From an uncultured Bacteroides sp. (GTDB lineage Bacteria; Bacteroidota; Bacteroidia; Bacteroidales; Bacteroidaceae), in assembly GCA_900557355.1 (NCBI GenBank), contig USSR01000394.1:1-6582 (forward strand): a stretch of 6,582 nucleotides of DNA. Direction: 5' to 3'. This document shows, piece by piece, positions 1-6,582 of this stretch (positions within the stretch are counted from its first letter, which is position 1; every line of letters begins with the position of its first letter). The notes under the pieces were generated by a model, which was not told where the DNA came from, searched no databases, and saw only the letters and a list, made by a program, of their open reading frames with translations. The translations under genes were made by a program, and so were the position numbers.

Positions 1-374
1 AGTTGTGTCTCACGCTCATAACGGCAGAAGAATCGCTCACCCTGAAGATTCTGATTAAAAGGCAACATTCGAATATCACCTAAATCCGGAACTCCTGTAC
101 CGTTTAGGTGAGTTTGCGAGAATCCTGCAATAGAATCATCATCGTAATTAAATCCGGAACAATAACGCCATGAACCATTGCCACTTTCAGGACTTACTTG
201 TATCAAGCCAAAAGGAGCACAAGCTCCAGGAAAAGTATGACCATTATCAGCATTTCCAACAAAGGGATTCACATATCGCGTATAATCTATTTTTCGTTCT
301 CTATCTGTATTACATGAAGAGAATATTCCCCATACCATACAAACCGACAACCACACTATTCTTGAATTCATCAT
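1..374 (-). CDS. GH92 alpha-mannosidase lipoprotein, N-terminal part (3' end beyond window)
   Basis: Only the first 124 codons are present; the frame is open to the left edge. Seen: the protein begins MMNSRIVWLSVCMVWGIFSS and has Cys21 after Phe-Ser-Ser, which reads as a lipoprotein signal peptide with a lipobox. Next come YVNPFVGNADNGHTFPGA (residues 34-51), PFGLIQVSPESG (54-65), W69, YCSGFNY (71-77), GFSQTHLNGTG (84-94) and PDLGDI (96-101). These are the hallmark N-terminal beta-domain blocks of family GH92, calcium-dependent exo-acting alpha-mannosidases of about 700-770 residues. The catalytic acids and calcium ligands lie in the missing C-terminal domain, so linkage specificity cannot be read. 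The start at 374 is chosen because it opens the lipoprotein signal; the ATG at 381 is in another frame and stops after 23 codons. A start at the second Met (371) is also possible. It follows the GH3 gene by 22 bp. Inferred role: removal of alpha-mannose from a glycan at the outer membrane; the side of the membrane is not certain, as the residues after Cys21 (NTDRER) are mixed in charge. Confidence 0.93.
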   Translation of the reverse strand, partial: MMNSRIVWLSVCMVWGIFSSCNTDRERKIDYTRYVNPFVGNADNGHTFPGACAPFGLIQVSPESGNGSWRYCSGFNYDDDSIAGFSQTHLNGTGVPDLGDIRMLPFNQNLQGERFFCRYERETQ

Positions 375-396
375 CCGTCATTTTTTATTATCCTAA
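375..396 (-). other. GH3-GH92 intergenic spacer with weak ribosome-binding context
   Basis: This 22-bp spacer is the largest gap in the window. Read on the minus strand it is TTAGGATAATAAAAAATGACGG followed by the GH92 ATG. An AGGA at 394-391 lies about 16 bases before the start, too far for a classical Shine-Dalgarno site, and the GACGG touches the ATG, which is too close. An A-rich leader without a strong Shine-Dalgarno is usual in Bacteroidota. There is no hairpin and no room for a promoter, so the GH92 gene is probably read from the same transcript as GH3. Confidence 0.6.
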
Positions 397-2619
397 CTAT
401 AAAAGCACAAACTCGGCTTTTTTCACATTCTCTGAATCGGTGCCTATAAACAAATGAAACTTACCCGGTTCAGATATGAACTGCTTTTTATCATTCCAAA
501 ATCGAAGGTCTTTCTCCGTTATTACAAACTCTACCTTCTTTTCTTCACCCGGTTTTAACTCTACTTTCCGGAAGCTTTTCAGTTCTTTCACCGGGCGGGT
601 TACAGAAGCTACCAAATCTCTTATGTAAAGTTGCACCGTTTCAGTTCCTTTATATTTCCCGGTGTTTTTCACCTTTACAGATACATTCAGCTTTCCATCT
701 CTTGTCAACTGCTTATCTTCCATCTGTATTTCAGAATATTCAAATGTGGTATAAGATAAACCATAGCCAAAAGGAAACAAAGGCTGATTGGGACTATCCA
801 GATATTTCGTGATAAAAACAGATTCATAAAATCCTTCCGGACGCCCCGTATTTTTATGATTATAGAAAATAGGAACCTGCCCCACCGTTCGCGGAAATGA
901 AACGGTCAATTTTCCCTGCGGATTGAATTGTCCGAACAGAACATCGACAATCGCATTTCCAGCCTGATTTCCCGGGAACCAAGTCTCTAAGATAGCATCC
1001 ATATTTCCGGATGCCCATGGTATAGTTAGCGGACGCCCATTAAAAAGAACCAAGACAATCGGTTTTCCTAACTTCTTCAACTCTTTTAATAGCTCTTCCT
1101 GCACTCCTGGCAAAGAGAGATTACTTCTGGACGACGCCTCCCCACTCAATTCTTTTGCTTCCCCCATTGTTGCTACAATCACATCACTTTTAGCCGCCAC
1201 TTTCAACGCATCCGCAAAACCGGAGCGTTCATCTCCTTCTACCTCACAGCCTTTCACATAATTAATCTTCATCTTATTGCCATAACGTTCCGTTATTGCC
1301 TCCAGAAAGGTCTGCATATCATTAGGATCACAACTCTTCGACCAACTACCCGGCATATCTTTTTTCGAATCAGCCAAAGGACCTATGATAGCGACAGATT
1401 TCAGTTTTTCCGACAACGGTAATAATTGGTTCTCATTTTTGAGTAATACCATTGACTTACAGGCAGCCTCACGAGCCAACTCCAGATATTCTTTCTTCAG
1501 AATGACAGTATCTTCCCGTTCCTGACTACAATAACGATAAGGATCGTCCATCACCCCCGTAGCATACTTCATCCGTAAGACATGCCGGACTGAATTTTCG
1601 ATCTGTTTCACGCTGACTTTACCTTCCTGAACCAGCTCCTTCATGTGCTTCAAATAAGCAGATGACTCCATATCCACATCCAATCCTGCATTGAAAGACT
1701 TCATAGCCGCATCTTTCCTGTCTTCTGCGAATCCATGCATAGCAACCTCACGAATCGATCCCCAATCTGAAACAACAAAACCGTCAAAATTCCACTCCCT
1801 TCTCAATATATCCGTCATAAGATAAGAAGAAGCAGAGGTCGGTGTGCCATTTAATTCATGATAACCCGCCATCAATGAATGTACCCCGCTTTCCACCGCA
1901 GCTTTAAAGGGTGGTAAATAAACATTGCGCAAGGTCACATCACTAATATCAGCCGTATTATAGTCTCTTCCGTCAATCGTTGCTCCATACGCTGCAAAAT
2001 GTTTTGCACATGCAATTAATGCACCCATCTCTTTCAGGTTCTTCCTTTGGTACCCTTCAACTTTGGCTTTAGCAATCAGTGAATTTAGGTAGGGATCTTC
2101 ACCGCCTCCCTCCATAATACGCCCCCAGCGGGCATCACGGCAAACATCCACCATTGGCGAAAAGGTCCAATGAATTCCCATAGCCGAAGCCTCATCGGCA
2201 GAAGCGCGTGCTGTACGTCTCATCAGGTCTAAATCCCAACTTGCCGACTCGCCCAAAGGTATCGGGAAGATTGTACGATACCCATGTACCACATCAAATC
2301 CGATTAAAAGAGGTATCTTAAGACGTGATTCCTCCACCGCTATACGTTGTATCTCACGGGTACGTTTAGCACCTACAATATTAAAGACCATCCCTACATC
2401 TCCTCTCCGGATTGCTTCATCATCATCATCGCGCATTGTTATCGGACCAGTAGGATTCATCCTTCCGGCATAAAGATTCAATTGCCCGATTTTCTCTTCC
2501 AAAGTCATCAAATTTAATATAGAGTCTACTTTCTGCTCTATTGTCTTATCTTGCGCCTTTGCCTGTATAGAAAAGCACAAGATGAATATTATAATTAAAA
2601 TTCGTGCTGATGTTATCAT
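397..2619 (-). CDS. Exported GH3 beta-glucosidase-like glycoside hydrolase
   Basis: A complete 740-residue protein with the usual length and three-domain plan of BglX-type GH3 enzymes, which release a terminal beta-linked sugar (most often glucose) by a retaining mechanism. Seen: a signal peptide at residues 1-22 with cleavage after AKA; an N-terminal (beta/alpha)8-like domain from about 30 to 370 with GFDVVHGYRTIFP (107-119), RWGRIMEGGGEDPY (164-177) and KHFAAYG (206-212); the nucleophile motif FVVSDWGS (281-288) with Asp285; an alpha/beta sandwich from about 385 to 600 with the probable acid/base Glu494 in LSGEASSRS (491-499); the FPFGYGLSYTTF block (615-626); and a C-terminal fibronectin-III-like domain (about 645-730). 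All expected catalytic elements are intact. The start at 2619 is favoured because it opens the signal peptide. It sits 6 bp after the esterase gene. Expected location is the periplasm. GH3 also includes beta-xylosidases and other exo-enzymes, so glucose is the likely but unproved sugar. Confidence 0.96.
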   Translation of the reverse strand: MITSARILIIIFILCFSIQAKAQDKTIEQKVDSILNLMTLEEKIGQLNLYAGRMNPTGPITMRDDDDEAIRRGDVGMVFNIVGAKRTREIQRIAVEESRLKIPLLIGFDVVHGYRTIFPIPLGESASWDLDLMRRTARASADEASAMGIHWTFSPMVDVCRDARWGRIMEGGGEDPYLNSLIAKAKVEGYQRKNLKEMGALIACAKHFAAYGATIDGRDYNTADISDVTLRNVYLPPFKAAVESGVHSLMAGYHELNGTPTSASSYLMTDILRREWNFDGFVVSDWGSIREVAMHGFAEDRKDAAMKSFNAGLDVDMESSAYLKHMKELVQEGKVSVKQIENSVRHVLRMKYATGVMDDPYRYCSQEREDTVILKKEYLELAREAACKSMVLLKNENQLLPLSEKLKSVAIIGPLADSKKDMPGSWSKSCDPNDMQTFLEAITERYGNKMKINYVKGCEVEGDERSGFADALKVAAKSDVIVATMGEAKELSGEASSRSNLSLPGVQEELLKELKKLGKPIVLVLFNGRPLTIPWASGNMDAILETWFPGNQAGNAIVDVLFGQFNPQGKLTVSFPRTVGQVPIFYNHKNTGRPEGFYESVFITKYLDSPNQPLFPFGYGLSYTTFEYSEIQMEDKQLTRDGKLNVSVKVKNTGKYKGTETVQLYIRDLVASVTRPVKELKSFRKVELKPGEEKKVEFVITEKDLRFWNDKKQFISEPGKFHLFIGTDSENVKKAEFVLL

Positions 2620-2625
2620 ATATTT
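2620..2625 (-). other. Esterase-GH3 junction, 6-bp spacer
   Basis: On the minus strand the esterase stop TAG is followed by AAATAT and then the GH3 ATG. There is no Shine-Dalgarno sequence in the spacer or in the last codons of the esterase gene. The spacing supports co-transcription and possibly coupled translation, and leaves no room for a promoter or terminator. Confidence 0.7.
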
Positions 2626-4065
2626 CTACCATTTATCAGTTCTGAATGGTGCCACCGGCAAACCATAATAATCGAAAAGGGAAGCTTCCGCATAATTATG
2701 AAAGGCATAACGCACTGCCACCGGTTCGGAAACCTCTTTATTCCAAACCTGAAGTTGTTTCGTTGCCAAATCTACGATTGCTTCTGCCGGATAAAATTTC
2801 CGGTCTTTACCTGCGATCTCATGTGAGGAAAGAGGCCGGTTAATTGGATGCACTTTACCTTGAGCATTATCAAATGCAATGTAAACTTTCCCTTCTTTTA
2901 CCTCCATTGATTTATAAACCGGCGTCTTATATCCAAGATTATCCACCCCATATTCTTTTGCCAATGCCCAATAAGCAAGCCTCTTGCCTACCTCTTCTTT
3001 CTTAGGAGGATGAATAAAGTCACGACTCCCGATATCCATCGTAGATACCATTCCCGAGTTAGGGATCACTTGCATCAGCTGTTGCTGCATCTCACGAAAA
3101 TAAGCAGCCGACGTGCCATTTGCATCTCCATAAGCATGAGGAGCTATTTCCACATAATAGAAAGGAAGTCTCTCCAAACTCCAACGCTTGCGATAGTCAT
3201 CTACCATAACAGGAAGCATTCTCGCATACTGTTCTATATTATGTCTGTTACTTTCTCCCTGATACCAAATCATTCCTTTAATCATAAAGTTAGTCAAGGG
3301 AGCCACCTTCGCATTAAATAGTACACATGGCTTCTGTTGAACCGGTTTAGCGACTTCTTTGTCATCGTTCAGATGAGATAAATCCACTCCAAAAGGACGG
3401 ACCGTTTCTTCGCTCATCCAAGCCTCAACAGTAGAGCCTCCCCATGAAGAGACTACAATCCCTACAGGCACATTCAAAGCCCGTTGCAAATATCTCGCAA
3501 AACAGTACGAGACTGCACTCATCGGAGCTACATTTTTAGACGTATTCGTAAACCATTCTCCTTTACAATTATCAAGCGGCACTTTACTATATTGTCTAAA
3601 CCAACCTTTCTCATTAAAATCTGAAGAAAACATCCTAATAGGGGTCGACTCATTAGCTGTCGCTATCATATCATTAGCTCCTTCTACAAATTCAAACTCA
3701 AATCCCCGCACAGGCATTTCCATATTTGACTGACCGGAACAAAACCACACTTCCCCTATCAATACATTTTTCAAGGTCAACTCTTCTCCATCAGTAAATC
3801 TTATCTCATACGGCCCTCCCGCTTTAGGAGTAGAAACGGTTACCATCCATTTGCCATCAGCGTCTGCTATGGTAGAATATTCTATCTCATTCCATGAAGG
3901 AAGTACTTTAACCTTCTTATTGGGATTTGCCTTTCCCCATAACTTAACGCTCGTCTGTTGTTGCAACACCATGTTATCATTCAGGATATTAGGCAACACG
4001 ATCTTCGCATAACTGATTATCGGTAATAAAGCCAGATATATCAATAATAGTTTTTTCTTTCCCAT
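2626..4065 (-). CDS. SGNH-type sialate O-acetylesterase/acetylxylan esterase-like protein
   Basis: A complete 479-residue exported carbohydrate esterase that should remove O-acetyl groups from sugars. Seen: a short signal peptide MGKKKLLLIYLALLPIISYA (1-20); a beta-rich N-terminal domain (about 21-100) with the ILNDNMVLQQ block (27-36) typical of this family; then a split SGNH hydrolase domain with the nucleophile motif GQSNMEMPV (111-119, Ser113), the glycine block VSSWGGSTVEAWMS (205-218), the WYQGESN block (267-273), and the catalytic D-x-x-H at Asp349/His352 followed by PPKKEEVGKRLA. The catalytic set is intact. The family is often named sialate O-acetylesterase, but many members act on acetylated plant or microbial polysaccharides, and no sialidase is visible nearby, so sialic acid is not assumed. 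Its start lies 1 bp after the stop of the upstream gene (TAG-G-ATG), which suggests translational coupling. The product is probably periplasmic, where deacetylation would expose sugars to the GH3 and GH92 partners. Confidence 0.93.
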   Translation of the reverse strand: MGKKKLLLIYLALLPIISYAKIVLPNILNDNMVLQQQTSVKLWGKANPNKKVKVLPSWNEIEYSTIADADGKWMVTVSTPKAGGPYEIRFTDGEELTLKNVLIGEVWFCSGQSNMEMPVRGFEFEFVEGANDMIATANESTPIRMFSSDFNEKGWFRQYSKVPLDNCKGEWFTNTSKNVAPMSAVSYCFARYLQRALNVPVGIVVSSWGGSTVEAWMSEETVRPFGVDLSHLNDDKEVAKPVQQKPCVLFNAKVAPLTNFMIKGMIWYQGESNRHNIEQYARMLPVMVDDYRKRWSLERLPFYYVEIAPHAYGDANGTSAAYFREMQQQLMQVIPNSGMVSTMDIGSRDFIHPPKKEEVGKRLAYWALAKEYGVDNLGYKTPVYKSMEVKEGKVYIAFDNAQGKVHPINRPLSSHEIAGKDRKFYPAEAIVDLATKQLQVWNKEVSEPVAVRYAFHNYAEASLFDYYGLPVAPFRTDKW

Positions 4066-4066
4066 C
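4066..4066 (-). other. Single-base junction between toroid protein and esterase genes
   Basis: On the minus strand the stop codon of the upstream gene, one G and the esterase start read TAGGATG. The preceding bases (AAAATAAAATTG) are A/T-rich and hold no Shine-Dalgarno site. A terminating ribosome could restart directly at this ATG, so the two products may be made in linked amounts. That is an inference from spacing alone. Confidence 0.7.
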
Positions 4067-6582
4067 CTACAATTTTATTTTTATTATTTTATATCCAAAA
4101 GCATTCAGTTTTACCTGTTTAGTATAATCTTTCATTTCCTTATCAGATGCAAGCTGTGAAGACCTAACAATCATATTTAAATTGTTTTCTTTTGCCTGAT
4201 TATTAAGTAACACTACAAATAACACACTCCCGTCTTCACTTTCCGCTGTAATATAATCCACATTAGGATTATCCACGCTGACCAAATCTTTGCGAAGAAT
4301 CAGACTTGCTTTTTTTCCGTCCACTATTCCTGATGCAAATCCGGCTGTTCTATGAGTTCCGACCTTAGGTGTCATAAACCCTCGCGGAAAAGAGATCTTG
4401 CCATTTGAACGTAACTCCGCTTCTGCAAGTAGATAATCATAAATCCATCCGATCTGCCACCAGGCATGATGTGGGAAAAGTCCTGCTCCATGGTCAAAAC
4501 GATTCCAGTAATAAGAGGCTACTCCGGTTTCTTCATTCACAAAAGCATCTCTCCCCAAGGCTCCCAAACGAGCCATATCACGAAAGATTTCATCTTTTGT
4601 GAGTGAATATAATTTAAGGAAAAAGGCACAATGGCTAGTTAGCAAAATAGGTCCGGCATTTACTGCAGAGCCCATTGAACCACCGTGTTCAAAGTTTAAC
4701 CCCACCTGACTCAATTGCCAATCTTCCACTTTTTTCCCATTCAAATATTTAATATCCCGGCTCGGTATCGGATGAGTGTAGATAGAAGTAGTATACATCT
4801 TGCCCGTTTTAATTGCAGCATCCAAATATCTCTGCACAGAGGTCAACTCGTACAGTTCAAGCATAGCACCGGCAATTTGTATCGTAGCAAAATCGTTCAC
4901 AAACCTCGCATCTCCGCAGACACCTAAGAAATGTCCTTTTTGGATGGAATGGTCTATCAACCAGTCAGCAGCTTTCTCCGCTGCAACAAGATATTTTTTA
5001 TCCCCCAAAATCTTATATGCGATGATTAATCCGTAAAAAGTAGGGCGCAGATCTGTCAAATCTGTATAAATAGGTTTATGTGTTGTATGATCGTATGCAA
5101 CCACCCAATTACCTTCTGGCTGTTGCCAGTCTAATAGTCTTTCTGCCCCATTTTTCAAAAGCTCTAGAATTTCCTTATTATCCGGCTCAAACAGTAAGAT
5201 ATTTCCCAAATCCGCCATAGTATAATAAGTGATAGCCACCGGTTCAAAATGGCTTCCCCATTCTTCTGTGAATCTTTTTGATTTAGCCAGATAATATTGC
5301 CCTTCTACAGCTCCCTTGAAAAATCCTTCACGAGCCTGCTGCAATATCTTGAAATTCCTAATACCGGGAATACGTGTTTCTTTCATCAATGAATCCTGAG
5401 TCAACTTAGCCAGCATCCATACGGCTCCTATATCCGAATTTTTCATAGCATCTTTATCAGCTCCGGAAACTCCCGACATATAAGACTGGGCAATAATCTT
5501 TTTCCCTTTATACATTTCTTCATTCCATAAAGCTGTCTTATCATCCATAACATAATCATACAACTTCATCAAACGATCTGTCAACGATTGCTTGTTTTCT
5601 TTTAACTTGAAAGAATAGTCCAAATGATAAATATCATACACAGCATGTTTATATACCGTATACCAGTCCGAATCCTGAAGAGTTATACGGATTCTGAACT
5701 TAGCCGTTTCTCCCTTCTTCAGATAAGAGCCTTTCTCACCTAACACCGGATGATATGCCATCGGAGTCAATTGCAACTCACGATTCATATGCGACAAAGC
5801 AATATTCCATGACTTCACATGAGTCACCTCATCTTTCTCATAAGGATTCCTATCCTGACCAGGCTCCGGAATTATGGCCATTGTCATACCTGCCTTATTA
5901 CTCATGATAGAAGCCATTGTAGTAATGGTACTTTCACGGCATAACACCGGATATTTAGGTAGCCCTTGTGCATAAACATAGGATAAAGGGAATGATTCTT
6001 GCAGTTGATTCCCCTGATAAAATCCTGGTACGATTCCCCATCCAAGATCATCTTCAACCAAAGTACTTATGGTAGGAGTAGGTAGGGAATAATATCCTTC
6101 TTGATTCACAGTCAATGATATTTCGACATTGATATCAGAATGATATTTGTCATCAAACTCCCATTTTGCCTTATAGACTCCATATTCCGTCGGATGCTCA
6201 AACACAACTGTTCCTCCTTCCTTCCATCCCCTATCGGGGAAGAAGGTGGAGTATCTACCAGCTCTATTCATAGGAACCGCAGAGATGGCTCTCAAGAAAT
6301 CAGGCTTCACATATCTGAATGTTTGTTCAGGAAAGTCTAATGTATCTCCATTCTCTACGATAGCTAAAGGTTTTATGGTCGGCTTTACATTGTCATAAAT
6401 GAGGTTATATTTCCCCGAAGGACGACCAAACATCTTATATCCTTCGGGGGTTTTTCCTTCAAACAATGTCATTACCCATTTACCTTCATGCTTTTCCCAT
6501 AAAATATTTATTTTCCCGTTTGACAGTGATAAGCTCTCTTGTGCACATATCGACATAGAAGTCACACTGCAAAGCACTACGG
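4067..6582 (-). CDS. Large exported (alpha/alpha)6-toroid protein, putative glycan-active enzyme, unassigned family (5' end beyond window)
   Basis: The frame is open to the right edge, so the true start lies outside. Numbering from the GTG at 6577, which is probably not the start, 836 residues are visible. Seen: the tail of a signal peptide (VLCSVTSMSICA, cleavage probably at A12/Q13) without its charged N-terminus; a beta-rich region (about 15-320) rich in aromatic residues; a helical region (about 330-720) of repeated paired helices such as RPTFYGLIIAYKILGDKKYL (511-530) and IQIAGAMLELYELTSVQRYL (566-585), which looks like an (alpha/alpha)6 toroid as in six-hairpin glycosidases and some lyases; and a C-terminal beta-rich region (about 735-836). 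Possible active-site clusters are EEWGSHFEP (438-446), CGDARFVNDFA (554-564), FEHGGSMGSAVNAGP (629-643) and FDHGAGLFPHHAWWQIGW (694-711). I cannot match it to a named family and assign no reaction. Its position 1 bp upstream of a carbohydrate esterase, with GH3 and GH92 following, points to a glycoside hydrolase or lyase acting on the same glycan. The gene is certain; its function is not. Confidence 0.87.
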   Translation of the reverse strand, partial: VVLCSVTSMSICAQESLSLSNGKINILWEKHEGKWVMTLFEGKTPEGYKMFGRPSGKYNLIYDNVKPTIKPLAIVENGDTLDFPEQTFRYVKPDFLRAISAVPMNRAGRYSTFFPDRGWKEGGTVVFEHPTEYGVYKAKWEFDDKYHSDINVEISLTVNQEGYYSLPTPTISTLVEDDLGWGIVPGFYQGNQLQESFPLSYVYAQGLPKYPVLCRESTITTMASIMSNKAGMTMAIIPEPGQDRNPYEKDEVTHVKSWNIALSHMNRELQLTPMAYHPVLGEKGSYLKKGETAKFRIRITLQDSDWYTVYKHAVYDIYHLDYSFKLKENKQSLTDRLMKLYDYVMDDKTALWNEEMYKGKKIIAQSYMSGVSGADKDAMKNSDIGAVWMLAKLTQDSLMKETRIPGIRNFKILQQAREGFFKGAVEGQYYLAKSKRFTEEWGSHFEPVAITYYTMADLGNILLFEPDNKEILELLKNGAERLLDWQQPEGNWVVAYDHTTHKPIYTDLTDLRPTFYGLIIAYKILGDKKYLVAAEKAADWLIDHSIQKGHFLGVCGDARFVNDFATIQIAGAMLELYELTSVQRYLDAAIKTGKMYTTSIYTHPIPSRDIKYLNGKKVEDWQLSQVGLNFEHGGSMGSAVNAGPILLTSHCAFFLKLYSLTKDEIFRDMARLGALGRDAFVNEETGVASYYWNRFDHGAGLFPHHAWWQIGWIYDYLLAEAELRSNGKISFPRGFMTPKVGTHRTAGFASGIVDGKKASLILRKDLVSVDNPNVDYITAESEDGSVLFVVLLNNQAKENNLNMIVRSSQLASDKEMKDYTKQVKLNAFGYKIIKIKL

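Larger units (their letters stand above)
1..6582 (-). other. Interior of a PUL-like glycan-degradation operon
   Basis: Four exported proteins lie on the same strand with gaps of 1, 6 and 22 bp, and no promoter or terminator fits between them. Three are recognisable carbohydrate-active enzymes (esterase, GH3, GH92), and three of the four have secretion signals fully visible; the fourth shows the end of one. This is the organisation of the enzyme section of a Bacteroidota polysaccharide utilization locus. The SusC/SusD transport pair and a sensor/regulator that would confirm this are not in the window. Both ends are cut inside genes, so the operon extends in both directions. Confidence 0.8.

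Noticed and set aside
379..381. ATG at 381 as the start of the GH92 gene.
   Set aside because: It is out of frame with the GH92 motifs and meets a stop after 23 codons.
170..457. A plus-strand open frame of 95 codons spanning the GH3-GH92 junction.
   Set aside because: It is antisense to the clearly conserved GH92 start and the GH3 3' end, has no family resemblance and no start context; it is a chance frame.
2626..4065. Sialic acid metabolism as the role of the locus, from the usual name of the esterase family.
   Set aside because: No sialidase, lyase or epimerase is visible, and the family also deacetylates other glycans; the GH92 and GH3 partners fit another substrate better.
397..4069. 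All three complete stop codons are TAG, possibly hinting at recoding.
   Set aside because: The proteins end where their families are expected to end and the next genes start at once, so the stops are real; three cases can agree by chance.
4310..4316. Run of seven A (coding strand) in the toroid gene as a phase-variation tract.
   Set aside because: It encodes two Lys in an intact frame and is short; A/T runs of this length are expected in AT-rich DNA.
2646..6340. Several plus-strand open frames of 65-103 codons within the esterase and toroid genes.
   Set aside because: Each lies wholly antisense to a well-supported gene and two overlap each other in different frames (4715-4927 and 4800-5036). 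None shows a recognisable domain or motif.
6575..6577. GTG at 6577 as the start of the toroid protein.
   Set aside because: The frame continues upstream to the edge (a GTA codon precedes it), and the visible signal peptide would lack any positive charge and be only about 12 residues long. The true start is most likely just outside the window.
1..6582. Promoters, terminators, IS elements, CRISPR arrays or RNA genes.
   Set aside because: The only noncoding DNA is 29 bp in three gaps, and I saw no repeats or mobile-element genes.

Overview
The window is a densely packed stretch of a Bacteroidota genome, most likely Bacteroides or a close relative. The evidence is AT-rich DNA, the protein types (GH92, BglX-like GH3, SGNH acetylesterase with an N-terminal beta-domain), A/T-rich translation starts without good Shine-Dalgarno sites, and exported glycan-degrading enzymes packed head to tail as in polysaccharide utilization loci (PULs). 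This is inferred from content; no rRNA or other marker gene is present.

All four genes lie on the minus strand and are transcribed from high to low coordinates. In transcription order they are: (1) 6582-4067, a large exported protein cut by the right edge, with a beta-rich N-terminal region, a probable (alpha/alpha)6 toroid and a beta-rich C-terminal region, family not recognised; (2) 4065-2626, an SGNH-type sialate O-acetylesterase/acetylxylan esterase-like enzyme; (3) 2619-397, a complete exported GH3 beta-glucosidase-like enzyme; (4) 374-1, the first 124 residues of a lipoprotein GH92 alpha-mannosidase, cut by the left edge. The gaps are 1, 6 and 22 bp, so this looks like the inside of one operon. 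No promoter, terminator, RNA gene, repeat, insertion sequence or CRISPR array is visible. The plus-strand open frames are antisense shadows.

Together the genes suggest stepwise breakdown of an O-acetylated glycan containing alpha-mannose and beta-linked glucose or a related sugar. The esterase would remove acetyl groups, GH92 would remove alpha-mannose, GH3 would release the beta-linked terminal sugar, and the toroid protein is the unassigned step. No SusC/SusD pair or regulator lies in the window, so the substrate cannot be fixed. One testable idea is xanthan-type oligosaccharides, which have a beta-glucan backbone and an acetylated inner alpha-mannose. The most novel item is the unrecognised toroid protein.
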